Below, piece after piece: positions 29,510 through 38,706 of a stretch of 50,003 nt of DNA (position 1 is its first letter; every line of letters starts with the position of its first letter). The stretch covers positions 1 through 50,003 of the forward strand of contig JAFUCA010000013.1 in the NCBI GenBank assembly GCA_017459895.1. The letters are read 5' to 3'. Position numbers and translations under genes: made by a program. The stretch is from Bacillota bacterium. Lineage in GTDB: Bacteria > Bacillota > Clostridia > Peptostreptococcales > Anaerovoracaceae. The notes beneath the pieces are model-generated. The model saw only the letters and a list, made by a program, of their open reading frames with translations. It was not told where the DNA came from and did not search any database.

Positions 29510-31150
29510 ATGCCAATTACTGACTTGCTGGTAAGGAATGCGAAAGAGTATGGAGATGAAGTCGCGCTGATCGAGATCAATCCGGATGCGGAGGATTCCC
29601 AGCGCCGTACATGGAAGGAGTTTTCTCTGATCGAGTCCAATCCTCACGATGTGGGACGAAAGGAAATGACCTGGAAGGATTTTGACGTCCGGGCGAACCG
29701 GTTCGCCAACTTCCTGCTGACCCGGGGGATCAAGAAGGGGGATAAGATCGCCATCCTGATGATGAACTGTCTGGACTGGCTTCCGGTCTACTTCGGAATA
29801 CTGAAGACGGGAGCGCTGGCGGTGCCCCTGAATTTCCGGTACACCTCCGATGAGATCAAATACTGCCTGAAGAAGGCGGACTGCACGGGCCTGGTGTTCG
29901 GCTCGGAATTCGTCGGCCGTATTGAGAACATCTGTGACCGGATCCCGGATGTGAATCTGCTGCTGTATGTAGGAGAGGACTGTCCAGTCTTTGCAGAAAG
30001 CTACGACCAGTACATCGAATACTGCTCCTCGAAGGCACCGGACATTCGTCTGACCGACGATGATTTCGGAGCGATCTATTTCTCTTCGGGAACCACGGGA
30101 TTCCCCAAGGCGATCCTCCACAAGCACCGGAGCCTCACCCACTCGGCGAGGTGCGAGCAGAAGCACCACGGGCAGACCAGAGATGACTGCTTCCTCTGCA
30201 TCCCGCCCCTGTACCATACCGGCGCCAAGATGCACTGGTTCGGCAGCCTGCAGGCGGGCAGCCGGGCGGTCATCCTCAAGGGCACCAAGCCGGAGTTCAT
30301 TCTGAAAGCGGCTTCCGAGGAGCACTGCACCATCGTATGGCTGCTGGTGCCCTGGGCTCAGGACATCCTGGATGCCATCGACAGCGGCGCCGTGAATCTG
30401 AATGATTATCAGCTGGATCAGTGGCGGCTGATGCACATCGGAGCGCAGCCGGTACCCCCCAGCCTGATCAAGCGCTGGAAGAAGGTCTTCCCGGATCACG
30501 ACTACGATACCAATTACGGACTCAGCGAGTCCATCGGACCGGGATGCGTGCATCTTGGGATCGAGAACATTCATAAGGTCGGTGCCATCGGCAAGGCCGG
30601 ATACGGATGGGAGACCAGGATCATCGGTCCTGACGGGCTGGATATCATGAAACCGGGACAGGTCGGCGAGCTGGCGGTCTACGGCCCCGGCGTCATGACC
30701 TGCTACTACAACGATGAGGAAGCGACGGATGAGGTGCTGAAGAACGGCTGGCTCTACACCGGAGATATGGCAGAGATGGACGAGGACGGTTTCATCTATC
30801 TGGTCGACCGTAAGAAAGATGTCATCATTTCCGGCGGAGAGAACATCTACCCGGTTCAGATCGAGGACTTCCTGCGCAAGCACGATGACATCAAGGACGT
30901 AGCGGTCATCGGACTGGCGGACGCCAGACTGGGTGAGATCGCCGCCGCCATCATCGAACTGAAGGAGGGAAGGGAAACCTATGAGGAGGAGATCGAGGAA
31001 TTCTGCCTGGATCTGCCGAGGTATAAGAGACCGAGAAAGATCATCTTTGCCGATGTTCCCAGAAATCCCACCGGCAAGATCGAGAAACCTCTGCTGCGAA
31101 AGAAATACGCGGCGGAAGGTCTGGTTGCAAAAGAGATCGAAAAAGGTTAA
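29510..31150 (+). CDS. AMP-forming acyl-CoA ligase with an internal N-terminal duplication
   Basis: A 546-residue ANL-superfamily ligase. It shows the P-loop-like YFSSGTTGFPKA (about 187-198), NYGLSESIGPG, the GWLYTGDMAEMDEDGFIYLV hinge region, RKKDVIISGGENIYP and the C-terminal catalytic lysine in NPTGKIEKPLL. It should activate a carboxylic acid via an acyl-AMP to the CoA thioester; the chain length is not predictable. Residues 19-38 and 39-58 are a diverged tandem copy (LIExNP...TWK(E/D)F twice), so the N-terminus is about 20 residues longer than in relatives. It forms a likely operon with the MBL gene. Confidence 0.9.
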   Translation: MPITDLLVRNAKEYGDEVALIEINPDAEDSQRRTWKEFSLIESNPHDVGRKEMTWKDFDVRANRFANFLLTRGIKKGDKIAILMMNCLDWLPVYFGILKTGALAVPLNFRYTSDEIKYCLKKADCTGLVFGSEFVGRIENICDRIPDVNLLLYVGEDCPVFAESYDQYIEYCSSKAPDIRLTDDDFGAIYFSSGTTGFPKAILHKHRSLTHSARCEQKHHGQTRDDCFLCIPPLYHTGAKMHWFGSLQAGSRAVILKGTKPEFILKAASEEHCTIVWLLVPWAQDILDAIDSGAVNLNDYQLDQWRLMHIGAQPVPPSLIKRWKKVFPDHDYDTNYGLSESIGPGCVHLGIENIHKVGAIGKAGYGWETRIIGPDGLDIMKPGQVGELAVYGPGVMTCYYNDEEATDEVLKNGWLYTGDMAEMDEDGFIYLVDRKKDVIISGGENIYPVQIEDFLRKHDDIKDVAVIGLADARLGEIAAAIIELKEGRETYEEEIEEFCLDLPRYKRPRKIIFADVPRNPTGKIEKPLLRKKYAAEGLVAKEIEKG

Positions 31151-31213
31151 AATAGCTCTACCGTTATTGCTTTGAACCGGCGCGGCGGAACGCGCGAAGA
31201 AAGGACGACAATC

Positions 31214-31372
31214 ATGAAGTATGTATGTGACCTGTGTGGATGGGAATACGACGAAGAAGCCGGATATCCGGATGGCGGCATCGCTCCGGGAACCCCGTGG
31301 GCGGAAGTTGCAGAGGATTTTGAGTGCCCTCTGTGCGGAGCATCCAAGGATCAGTTCAGCGAAGACGAATAA
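31214..31372 (+). CDS. Rubredoxin
   Basis: A 52-residue electron carrier with one iron bound by four cysteines: CDLCGWEYD (C5, C8) and CPLCGASK (C38, C41). GWEYDEEAGYPDGGIAPGTP is the family-specific core. The start at 31214 (GAAAGGAC upstream) gives the canonical length; a TTG at 31172 is rejected. It is monocistronic, between the acyl-CoA ligase and a terminator, and typical of anaerobes, where it feeds peroxide or superoxide reductases or other redox partners. Confidence 0.95.
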   Translation: MKYVCDLCGWEYDEEAGYPDGGIAPGTPWAEVAEDFECPLCGASKDQFSEDE

Positions 31373-31390
31373 TCCCGTTTGCGAAAGAGA

Positions 31391-31423
31391 AGGGGCTGCG
31401 GCATAAGCTGTGGCCCTGTTTTT
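31391..31423 (+). terminator. Rho-independent terminator after rubredoxin
   Basis: GGGGCTGCGGC pairs with GCTGTGGCCC using G-U pairs, around an ATAA loop, followed by TGTTTTT. Confidence 0.7.
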
Positions 31424-31437
31424 GATAAGGAGAGAAC

Positions 31438-32190
31438 ATGAGACTCATTTCGTGGAATGTGAACGGCCTGCGGGCCGCGATGGGAAAGGGTTTTCTGGAG
31501 TTTGTCCGGGAGCAGGATCCGGATGTCATCTGCGTTCAGGAAACGAAGATGCAGGAAGGGCAGGCTGAGGTACCCCTGGAGGGATACCATCAGTACTGGT
31601 GCTCCGCGGAGAAGAAGGGTTATTCGGGTACGGCTGTTTTCACGAAGCGGCAGCCGCTGTCGGTAAGCTATGGCATCGGGATCGATGTCCACGACCATGA
31701 AGGCCGGGTGATCACAGCGGAATACGAGGACTTTTATCTGGTCAATGTCTATGTGCCGAACTCCCAGAATGAGCTGAAGCGGCTGGATTACCGGATGCAG
31801 TGGGAGGATGACTTCCGCAGCTACCTGAAATCGCTGGAGGCGGACAAGCCGGTCATCACCTGCGGCGATTTCAATGTTGCCCACAGGGAGATCGATCTGA
31901 AGAATCCGAAGACCAACCGCAGGAATGCGGGATTTACCGATGAGGAACGGGAGAAGATGACCGAGCTGCAGGAGGCGGGATTCATCGATACCTGGCGGTA
32001 TTTCTATCCGGATACCGAAGGGGTCTATTCCTGGTGGAGCTACCGGTTCAATGCGCGCAAGAATAACGCCGGATGGCGGATCGACTACTTTCTCGTTTCC
32101 CGGGCTCTGGAAGAACGGCTTGGGAAGGCGGAGATCCTGACCGAAGTCATGGGCAGCGATCACTGCCCGGTCACACTGGAGATCCGGTAG
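31438..32190 (+). CDS. exoA: Exodeoxyribonuclease III / AP endonuclease
   Basis: A 250-residue endonuclease/exonuclease/phosphatase-fold enzyme for base-excision repair. It shows [14 protein letters not shown] (N7), QETKMQ (catalytic metal Glu), [33 protein letters not shown] and the terminal GSDHCPV with catalytic Asp-His. The length is typical. AAGGAG precedes the ATG. Its 3' end overlaps the convergent radical SAM gene by 31 nt. Confidence 0.95.
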   Translation: MRLISWNVNGLRAAMGKGFLEFVREQDPDVICVQETKMQEGQAEVPLEGYHQYWCSAEKKGYSGTAVFTKRQPLSVSYGIGIDVHDHEGRVITAEYEDFYLVNVYVPNSQNELKRLDYRMQWEDDFRSYLKSLEADKPVITCGDFNVAHREIDLKNPKTNRRNAGFTDEEREKMTELQEAGFIDTWRYFYPDTEGVYSWWSYRFNARKNNAGWRIDYFLVSRALEERLGKAEILTEVMGSDHCPVTLEIR

Positions 32191-33278
32191 GTCCCCCGGG
32201 GCAGATCCGGATCAACGCAATATCGGATCGAAAGCAAAGGATACTTCTCAGCGAAGTATTTTTTGTTTGCGCCGCCGTGACCGACCATGTTGGAGAAGGA
32301 TTCGCCGCAGCAGGAAAAGAGGAGCCGCCTGCGGGATCCTCCGGTGCTCCCGCTCGCAACACCGGCGGTGCTCCCGCTCGCAACACCGGCGGTGCTCCCG
32401 GACAGTAACGCCTGCAGCTGATGCTCCAGATCCTCTCGGGCGAGCTCTCCCTCCACCAGCTGACGAAAGGCGGGGTGAAACGAGTGCCCGCAGGTCCTGC
32501 GGTTTTCGGAGGTCTCCGAGATCAGATCCGTGCTCTTGAGCCCGACCCGCAGGATCGTGATGCCGGCATCGTCCAGAATGCGGTACATCTCCTTCGTGAC
32601 GGCAACGGCCTCTTCTGTGGTCAGGGGATGATAGAGCCCTGCGGCGTAGCGGCGGGCAAGCTCCGTGTCCTCCAGCACGACCGTCGGGTAAAGGCGGGCC
32701 AGGGAAGGTCCGATCTTCACGGTCTGACGTGCGGAGTCAATGCATTTTTCCGGGCTGTCCTGGGGAAGGCCGATCATCAGCTGGATGCCAAGCTCGAATC
32801 CGTATTCTTTGATCAGATCACAGGCGCGGTACACGTCCTCGGCGGTATGACCCCGGCGGCTTGCGCGAAGGACCTCCGGGTCAAAGGACTGCACGCCCAG
32901 CTCGATGATGTCCACGCCATAGGCGCGCAGCTGATCGAGGATGGGAGCATCGATGTAATCGGGACGGGTGGAGAGATGGATCTTATCGATTCGTCCCTGA
33001 TCCTTGTATTCCTTCGTGACAGCAAGAAACGCGGCCTGTTCCTCCATGGGAAGGCCGGTAAAGCTCCCTCCGTAAAACGCGGCTTCGATCGTTTCCAGCC
33101 CCGATCCGGACCCGTCCAGCCTTTGCATGGTGGAGAGCCACTGGTCCAGAATGCGCCGTACGTCCTGAGGTGTGACGTCCGGCTGACGCGCTGTGATCGC
33201 CCGCTGATTGCAGAAGACACAGGCGTGGCCGCAGCCGCGGTGCGGTATGAAAATCGGTATGATCGCGTGCTTTTTCAT
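32160..33278 (-). CDS. Radical SAM protein, Elp3/YhcC-like
   Basis: A 372-residue radical SAM enzyme. The cluster motif is [12 protein letters not shown] (C16, C20, C23), followed by [23 protein letters not shown] and [13 protein letters not shown], which match the Elp3-like radical SAM family of unassigned bacterial proteins. A low-complexity Gly/Ser/Thr/Ala stretch at about residues 293-315 comes from a 24-bp tandem repeat in the DNA. No Shine-Dalgarno precedes the ATG; a TGATACAAT -10 ends 9 nt before it, so the leader is at most a few bases. Substrate unknown; tRNA or protein modification is possible. Confidence 0.87.
   Translation of the reverse strand: MKKHAIIPIFIPHRGCGHACVFCNQRAITARQPDVTPQDVRRILDQWLSTMQRLDGSGSGLETIEAAFYGGSFTGLPMEEQAAFLAVTKEYKDQGRIDKIHLSTRPDYIDAPILDQLRAYGVDIIELGVQSFDPEVLRASRRGHTAEDVYRACDLIKEYGFELGIQLMIGLPQDSPEKCIDSARQTVKIGPSLARLYPTVVLEDTELARRYAAGLYHPLTTEEAVAVTKEMYRILDDAGITILRVGLKSTDLISETSENRRTCGHSFHPAFRQLVEGELAREDLEHQLQALLSGSTAGVASGSTAGVASGSTGGSRRRLLFSCCGESFSNMVGHGGANKKYFAEKYPLLSIRYCVDPDLPRGTYRISSVTGQ
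32343..32400. repeat. 24-bp in-frame tandem repeat (2.4 copies)
   Basis: A 24-bp unit starting GGTGCTCCCG occurs at 32343-32366 and 32367-32390, identical, with 10 bases of a third copy to 32400. On the minus strand each unit adds eight residues (AGVASGST-like) to the radical SAM protein. Copy number could vary between strains without breaking the frame. Confidence 0.85.
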
Positions 33279-33287
33279 GACGTAAAT

Positions 33288-33323
33288 ATTGTATCACAAA
33301 TGCTCCGGAGGCTGTGGTAAAAT
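33288..33323. promoter_or_regulatory. Divergent pair of short-leader promoters
   Basis: Minus strand: TACAAT (33293-33288) ends 9 nt before the radical SAM ATG. Plus strand: TGG then TAAAAT (33318-33323) ends exactly 6 nt before the deacetylase ATG at 33330. Both genes lack a Shine-Dalgarno. The whole divergent region is only 51 bp. Confidence 0.65.
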
Positions 33324-33329
33324 ATACCC

Positions 33330-34640
33330 ATGAGTATCAGACACAATGCCATTACCCGCAGATTTGAATCCCGCAGAAAAAAACCCGCAGACCGCAGACT
33401 TCTGATTCCGGTCATCGTTGCGGGTGTCTTCGTTTTTGGCATCGCTCTGATGGGGATCCACTACTATTCGGAGCAGACGTATCTTTTCCTGAATGGAGAG
33501 GCCGAAATGACGGTGGGCCTGCAGGGCGTCTTTGAAGATCCCGGGGTAACGGCAAAGAGCTGGGGCCGTGATGTTTCCGATCAGACGGAGATCACCGGCG
33601 GACCGGACTTGAAGACCCCGGGAGAATACTGCGTCACCTATACGTCCGGAGACCTGCATGTGGAGCGGACGGTTACCGTGCTGGACCACATGGTGCCGGA
33701 GCTGAAGCTGAAAGGCGACCGGAACATCTCCATGAAGCTGGGAGAGACCTTTGAGGAGCCGGGGTATACGGCTTCGGATGACAGCGGCAGGGATCTGACG
33801 GATCAGGTTCAGGTCTCGGAGCAGTCATTTGACCGGGCGGGGACATGGAAGATCCGCTATACCGTCAGCGACAGGGAAGGCCGGAAGACCCGCCTCACCC
33901 GAAAGGTGACGATTGAGCCCAATACGGAATACGAGACCCCGGGGCTTCCGATCTGTATGTATCACTACGTATACGATGAGAATGATCCGCCCGATGATGT
34001 CAACGGGCGCTATAAAAACTACATCAGCCGGCAGGATCTGATCGAGGAGATGAACTGGCTGAACGAGGAAGGGTATTACTATCCCAGCTGGGAGGAGGTC
34101 CGGGACTATGTGGACGGTAAACTCCTGCTTCCGGCGAAAAGCATCGTGCTCACCTTCGATGACGGGGAATATGCGACGCTGGATCAGCTCATCCCCATCG
34201 TGGAGCAGACCCATGTGCCGGTTACCAGCTTCCTGATCACGGAGCATGCCGGTGAGAAGAAGGTGAAACAATACAGAAGTGAATACCTGCGCTTCGAGTC
34301 CCATACCCACGGGCTGCATCACGCCGGGGGCGCGGCAGGCTACCGGGGAATGCTCCCGGTGATCGATTATGAGAGCGGTCTGGCGGATCTGAAGAAATCC
34401 ATCGAGATCTGCGGCAGCGGGCTGGCCATCGCTTACCCCTACGGGGATTACAATGAGAACACCCGTCAGATCACCGAAGCGGCAGGCTTTCTCGTGGGTG
34501 TTACGACCCAGTTCGGCAACGCCCGTCCGGGAATGAATCCGTTGGCCCTTCCGCGGATACGCATGTGGCAGGATCAGACGCTGGAATACTTCCAGAGAAA
34601 CGTCGCTCCTCCGCAGACTCCGGAGCCGGCGGTTCAGTAG
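33330..34640 (+). CDS. Membrane-anchored polysaccharide deacetylase with Ig-like repeats
   Basis: A 436-residue protein: a cytoplasmic basic tail, one transmembrane anchor (about 24-44), two DUF5011-like Ig domains (about 52-118 and 125-193, each with GxxFExPG and ending in TVTV or KVTI), and a NodB domain (about 200-425). NodB motifs visible: SIVLTFDDGEYATLDQL (catalytic DD) and ESHTHGLHH (metal histidines), with AYPYGDYN as motif 3. It likely removes N-acetyl groups from peptidoglycan or another wall glycan outside the cell. The mRNA appears leaderless (ATG 6 nt after the -10). Confidence 0.9.
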   Translation: MSIRHNAITRRFESRRKKPADRRLLIPVIVAGVFVFGIALMGIHYYSEQTYLFLNGEAEMTVGLQGVFEDPGVTAKSWGRDVSDQTEITGGPDLKTPGEYCVTYTSGDLHVERTVTVLDHMVPELKLKGDRNISMKLGETFEEPGYTASDDSGRDLTDQVQVSEQSFDRAGTWKIRYTVSDREGRKTRLTRKVTIEPNTEYETPGLPICMYHYVYDENDPPDDVNGRYKNYISRQDLIEEMNWLNEEGYYYPSWEEVRDYVDGKLLLPAKSIVLTFDDGEYATLDQLIPIVEQTHVPVTSFLITEHAGEKKVKQYRSEYLRFESHTHGLHHAGGAAGYRGMLPVIDYESGLADLKKSIEICGSGLAIAYPYGDYNENTRQITEAAGFLVGVTTQFGNARPGMNPLALPRIRMWQDQTLEYFQRNVAPPQTPEPAVQ

Positions 34641-34673
34641 TTTGGTTTGGTCTTTTATCCACGGCGGCTTTGT

Positions 34674-34681
34674 GGTAAAAT
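34674..34681 (+). promoter_or_regulatory. Leaderless-type promoter of the uracil-DNA glycosylase gene
   Basis: TGG-TAAAAT (-10 at 34676-34681) is followed by 6 nt and the ATG at 34688; no Shine-Dalgarno fits. A weak -35 (TTTATC) lies 16 nt upstream. Confidence 0.65.
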
Positions 34682-34687
34682 AGCCCC

Positions 34688-35359
34688 ATGGTTCACATCG
34701 GAAACAGCTGGGACGAGAAGCTCAGAGGAGAATTTGATAAGGATTATTACCTGCAGCTGCGGGAATTTCTGAAAGAGGAGTACGCCAGCCGGACCGTTTT
34801 TCCGGGCATGTACGATATTTTCAACGCACTGAAGTACACACCCTACGAGGAGGTCCGGGCGGTGATTCTGGGACAGGATCCCTATCACGAGCCGGGACAG
34901 GCCCACGGGCTGTGTTTTTCTGTGCAGAAAGGCGTGCCCGCGCCCCCGTCTCTGGTGAATATCTTCCGGGAGCTGAAGGAGGATCTGGGGATCGATCCGC
35001 CGTCCCACGGGTGTCTGGAGAGCTGGGCGAGAAACGGTGTGCTTCTGCTCAATACCGTTCTGACGGTACGGGAGCATGCGGCCCATTCCCACAAGGGCAA
35101 AGGCTGGGAGATCTTTACCGATCGTGTGATCCGGCTGCTGAACGAGCGCCCGGAGCCGATGGTGTTCATTCTGTGGGGAAGACCTGCCGGAATGAAGGCG
35201 GACCTGATCACATCGCCTCAGCACGAGATCATTACAGGGGCGCATCCGAGTCCGCTGTCGGCTCACCGGGGATTCTGGGGCGGCCGGTATTTTTCCCGGA
35301 CCAATGATTTTCTGGTGCGGTCGGGAAGCCAGCCCATCGACTGGAGGATTCCGGAATGA
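34688..35359 (+). CDS. ung: Uracil-DNA glycosylase, family 1
   Basis: A 223-residue enzyme removing uracil from DNA. It shows the water-activating loop ILGQDPYHEPGQAHGLCFSV (catalytic D64), VLLLNTVLTVR, FILWGRPAG (uracil-specificity region) and the minor-groove loop AHPSPLSAHRGFWGG. The length is standard. Translation probably starts on a leaderless mRNA. It overlaps the LysO-type exporter gene by 4 nt (ATGA), an unexpected operon partner. Confidence 0.95.
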   Translation: MVHIGNSWDEKLRGEFDKDYYLQLREFLKEEYASRTVFPGMYDIFNALKYTPYEEVRAVILGQDPYHEPGQAHGLCFSVQKGVPAPPSLVNIFRELKEDLGIDPPSHGCLESWARNGVLLLNTVLTVREHAAHSHKGKGWEIFTDRVIRLLNERPEPMVFILWGRPAGMKADLITSPQHEIITGAHPSPLSAHRGFWGGRYFSRTNDFLVRSGSQPIDWRIPE

Positions 35360-36441
35360 AGCTGCTTCTGATCTACTGGGCATTTCTGATCATCGGATAT
35401 GCCGCAGGCAGCGGGCTGCGAAGAGCGGAGAAACACGTCGGATCGCTGCCCGCGTGCATGATGGTGACGGTCTACTGTCTTTGTTTTGTCATGGGTCTGC
35501 GCATGGGCGTCAACGAGCAGGTGACATCGAATCTGGGTGTCATCGGGCTGCAGGCGCTGGTGATCACGTTCTTCTGTATCACCGGAAGCATGCTGGCCAT
35601 TTTCGGTGCCCGCCGGATCCTGCGGATGGACCGCTATGGAGACCGGATCCTTCCGGAAGACTGCACAGTCCGCAGGCCGGAGGGCCGCGGGGCGGACCGA
35701 GAGTTGGACCGCGGAGCGGCGGCATCCGGCGGCACCGGGCGAAAGGAGCCTGGCGGCAGCCAGCCGGAGGATGCTGAAGGCACTCAGCCGGAGGATGGCA
35801 GCGGCCTGGATGTGCGAAGCACGCTGATCCTGCTGTCGGTGGTGGCTGCCGGAATGCTCATCGGAGCATTCATCCTGGCCAGGCGGGGGGAGGTCTTCCT
35901 GTTCTGGTTTGACGGCGCCAGCAATATGACGATGGTGGTGGTCCTGTGCGTACTCATGTTTCTGGTGGGACTGGACATGGGTTATTCCGGCAACGCGATC
36001 GAGAACCTGCGGACCGCCGGTGTGAAGATGCTGATCTTCCCCGTCGCCACGATGGTCGGAACCATGGTTTTCGGCATCGGTGCCTGCCTGATCCTGGGAT
36101 TCACCCTGCGGGAGAGCGCGGCGATCCCCATCGGTTTCGGCTGGTACAGCTACGCACCCATCGTTATTGCGGGTGCCGGACAGCAGTACATTGTAGCCAG
36201 CGCTGTTTCCTTCATGCACAACGTGATCCGGGAGGTATCCGGGATCATCCTGATTCCGGTAGCGGCGAAGAAGTTCGGATACCTGGAGGCAACCAGCATT
36301 CCGGGCATTGCGGCGATGGACGTCTGTATGCCCATCGTCGGGCGTGCCTGCCGGGAGGATACAATGATCTATTCATTCAGCATCGGGCTGATCATGTGCG
36401 TCGTCACATCCGTCGGAGTTCCGTTGATTATGGGAGTATAA
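35356..36441 (+). CDS. lysO: LysO-family lysine exporter (DUF340)
   Basis: A 361-residue membrane protein with a split layout: an N-terminal DUF340-like part (helices at about 1-20, 30-50, 60-85) and a C-terminal part with conserved LVGLDMGYSGN, IPIGFGWYSYAPIVIAGA and SFMHNVIREVSGII. LysO exports lysine or thialysine in E. coli. The cytoplasmic linker (about residues 100-155) is unusually long, Gly/Glu/Pro-rich and low-complexity, unlike the rest. The ATG overlaps the ung stop codon; typA starts 6 nt after its end. Confidence 0.88.
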   Translation: MKLLLIYWAFLIIGYAAGSGLRRAEKHVGSLPACMMVTVYCLCFVMGLRMGVNEQVTSNLGVIGLQALVITFFCITGSMLAIFGARRILRMDRYGDRILPEDCTVRRPEGRGADRELDRGAAASGGTGRKEPGGSQPEDAEGTQPEDGSGLDVRSTLILLSVVAAGMLIGAFILARRGEVFLFWFDGASNMTMVVVLCVLMFLVGLDMGYSGNAIENLRTAGVKMLIFPVATMVGTMVFGIGACLILGFTLRESAAIPIGFGWYSYAPIVIAGAGQQYIVASAVSFMHNVIREVSGIILIPVAAKKFGYLEATSIPGIAAMDVCMPIVGRACREDTMIYSFSIGLIMCVVTSVGVPLIMGV

Positions 36442-36447
36442 AGATAT

Positions 36448-38361
36448 ATGAGCGAGAAACAGAAAATCATCAACATTGCAGTCATTGCCCACGTCGATGC
36501 CGGCAAATCCACCCTGGTGGATGCCTTCCTGAATCAGAGCGGCGTATTCCGCGAGAATCAGCAGGTGGTCGACTGTGTCATGGACAGCGACGATATCGAG
36601 CGGGAGCGGGGCATTACCATCTATTCCAAGAACTGCTCCGTCATGCACGGGGATGTGAAGATCAACATCGTCGATACGCCGGGACACGCGGATTTTTCGT
36701 CGGAGGTCGAGCGGATCATCAAGACGGTGGATACGGTCATTCTGCTGGTGGATTCCAGCGAAGGCCCGATGCCGCAGACCCGGTTCGTGCTGAAGAAATC
36801 CCTGGAGCAGGGACTTAATCCGATCCTGCTGATCAACAAGATCGACAAGAAGGATGCCCGGATCGATGAGGTGGTGGATGAGGTCTATGAGCTGTTCATG
36901 GATCTGGAGGCAAATGACGAACAGCTGGATTTCCCGATTCTCTACGGCATCGCCCGGCAGGGCATCGTGGTCCGCGATCCCTCCGAGGTCAGCGGAATGA
37001 CGGTGGAGAGCGGCGCCGGACAGGTGGATCATGAGGGGAAACCCATGAAGATCAAGAAGTCGGCCAAGGGCATGAACGGCCTGGACATCACACCGCTGTT
37101 TGAAACCATCATTGAGCACTGTGAGCCGTATCCGGACCGGAACGAGGAGCCTCTGCAGCTGCAGATCTCGGCGCTGGCTTACGATGACTACATCGGCCGG
37201 CTGGGCATCGGCCGGGTCACCAAGGGCATCGTGAAGGAAGCGAGTACCGTTTCCGTGGCCGGAGAAGGGGGCGCGGTGAAGGAGCGGAAGATCAACCAGG
37301 TCTTCGTGTACCGCGGACTGAAGCGGGTGCCGACCGAACAGGCGGAGGCGGGAGACATCGTTGTGGTTTCCGGCATCTCCGACATTTCCATCGGCGAGAC
37401 CATCTGCGCTCAGGGTCAGCCGGATCCGCTGCCGATGATCTCCATCGAGGAGCCGACCCTGTCCATGTATTTCATGGTCAACAAATCCCCCTTCGCCGGC
37501 AAGGTGGGTAAGTTCGTCACCTCCCGCCACATCCGGGAGCGTCTGATGAAGGAACTGGAGGTGAACGTGGGTCTGCGGGTCGAGGAGACCGATTCCACCG
37601 ACAGCTTCAAGGTCTCCGGCAGGGGCGAGCTGCATCTGTCGATCCTGATCGAGAACATGCGGCGGGAAGGCTATGAGCTGGCGGTCTCCAAGCCGGAGGT
37701 CATCATGCGAAAGGATGAAAAAGGCCGGATGCTGGAGCCGATCGAGGAGGTCGTGATCGATGTGCCCGACGAATACTCCGGTTCGGTCATCTCCAAGCTG
37801 AACATCCGCAAGGGAATGATGCAGCAGATGAGAAGCGAGAACGGTTACACCCGGCTGGAATACCTGGCGCCCACCAGAGGCCTGCTGGGCTACCGCAGCG
37901 AGTTCATCAATGACACGAGAGGCGAAGGCACTATGGTCCGCCGCTTCGAGAAGTTCGATGCCTTCGCCGGTGAGATCCCGCAGCGGATCAACGGCGTTGC
38001 CATCGCTCAGGAGGAGGGAGTCACCACGCCCTACGCGATCTTTAACATCGCGGAGCGGGTGCAGATGTTCGTGGAGCCCGGCACCCATGTGTACGAAGGC
38101 ATGATCGTAGGGATGAACGCCCGCAGCGACGACATGGTGGTCAATCCCTGCAAGGCGAAGAAGGCGACCAATATGCGCGCGGCCGGAAGCGACGAGAACA
38201 TCAAGCTGGCGCCCGCCAGAGTGTTCACGCTGGAAGAGGCGCTGGAGTTCATCGACGACGATGAGCTGGTGGAGATCGTTCCGGACGACATCCGCCTGAG
38301 AAAGAAGATCCTCTCCGAGCTGGACCGCCGGCGGGATGCGCGAAAGTCCCGGAACGGATAG
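36448..38361 (+). CDS. typA: Ribosome-associated GTPase TypA/BipA
   Basis: A 637-residue translational GTPase: G1 AHVDAGKST (14-22), G2 RERGITI, G3 DTPGHADF, G4 NKIDKKDAR, then domains II, III and V, and the BipA-specific C-terminus (TRGLLGYRSEFINDTRGEGT). It acts on ribosomes in assembly and stress adaptation. It is somewhat longer than the usual 605-615 residues, with an extra stretch after the GTPase domain (VESGAGQVDHEGKPMKIKKS, about residues 190-210). A GGGAG is the only ribosome binding site candidate and is distant. Confidence 0.95.
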   Translation: MSEKQKIINIAVIAHVDAGKSTLVDAFLNQSGVFRENQQVVDCVMDSDDIERERGITIYSKNCSVMHGDVKINIVDTPGHADFSSEVERIIKTVDTVILLVDSSEGPMPQTRFVLKKSLEQGLNPILLINKIDKKDARIDEVVDEVYELFMDLEANDEQLDFPILYGIARQGIVVRDPSEVSGMTVESGAGQVDHEGKPMKIKKSAKGMNGLDITPLFETIIEHCEPYPDRNEEPLQLQISALAYDDYIGRLGIGRVTKGIVKEASTVSVAGEGGAVKERKINQVFVYRGLKRVPTEQAEAGDIVVVSGISDISIGETICAQGQPDPLPMISIEEPTLSMYFMVNKSPFAGKVGKFVTSRHIRERLMKELEVNVGLRVEETDSTDSFKVSGRGELHLSILIENMRREGYELAVSKPEVIMRKDEKGRMLEPIEEVVIDVPDEYSGSVISKLNIRKGMMQQMRSENGYTRLEYLAPTRGLLGYRSEFINDTRGEGTMVRRFEKFDAFAGEIPQRINGVAIAQEEGVTTPYAIFNIAERVQMFVEPGTHVYEGMIVGMNARSDDMVVNPCKAKKATNMRAAGSDENIKLAPARVFTLEEALEFIDDDELVEIVPDDIRLRKKILSELDRRRDARKSRNG

Positions 38362-38474
38362 AGCTTCGCAAAAATGCTCGGTGGTTTCCCGCCGCTGACC
38401 CTGCAAAGGCTGGCCAGCACGTTACCAAATTCTGGCATTATTGTACCTGAACATGCTTTCAGAGTGATTTTTAC

Positions 38475-38524
38475 AATGATCTGCTGCGGTTTTTGAACCT
38501 AAACCGTAGTTCAGATCATTTTTT
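38475..38524 (+). terminator. Rho-independent terminator after typA
   Basis: AATGATCTG (38475-38483) pairs with CAGATCATT (38512-38520), with an inner CGGTTT/AAACCG stem, followed by T6. The typA-NTPase gap (38362-38706) also holds a CAAAGGCTGG copy at 38404, the inverted repeat at 38566-38614 and a minus-strand terminator; it is clearly AT-richer than its flanks and has no ORF. Confidence 0.8.
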
Positions 38525-38565
38525 ACAATATCGGCCCGTCTCAGCTCCATGTCATGCTGACCGGT

Positions 38566-38614
38566 CAGTCAATAATCGATAAAAAATGCTTATACAGATT
38601 CGATTTATTGACTG
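38566..38614. repeat. 10-bp inverted repeat in the typA-NTPase gap
   Basis: CAGTCAATAA (38566-38575) and TTATTGACTG (38605-38614) are perfect inverted copies, with TCGA next to each arm on the inside. Function unknown. Confidence 0.5.
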
Positions 38615-38660
38615 AAGAAAAATATCTTTGTAAATATCCATCTGAACTCCCGATTTGGTT

Positions 38661-38699
38661 CAAAAAGCCCCTTCCGGTTTTGTAAAAAATCATCGGAAG
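38661..38699 (-). terminator. Terminator of the NTPase gene (minus strand)
   Basis: On the minus strand CTTCCG and CGGAAG pair across a T-rich loop, followed by GGGGC and T5. Confidence 0.5.
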
Positions 38700-38706
38700 T
38701 CCCGAA

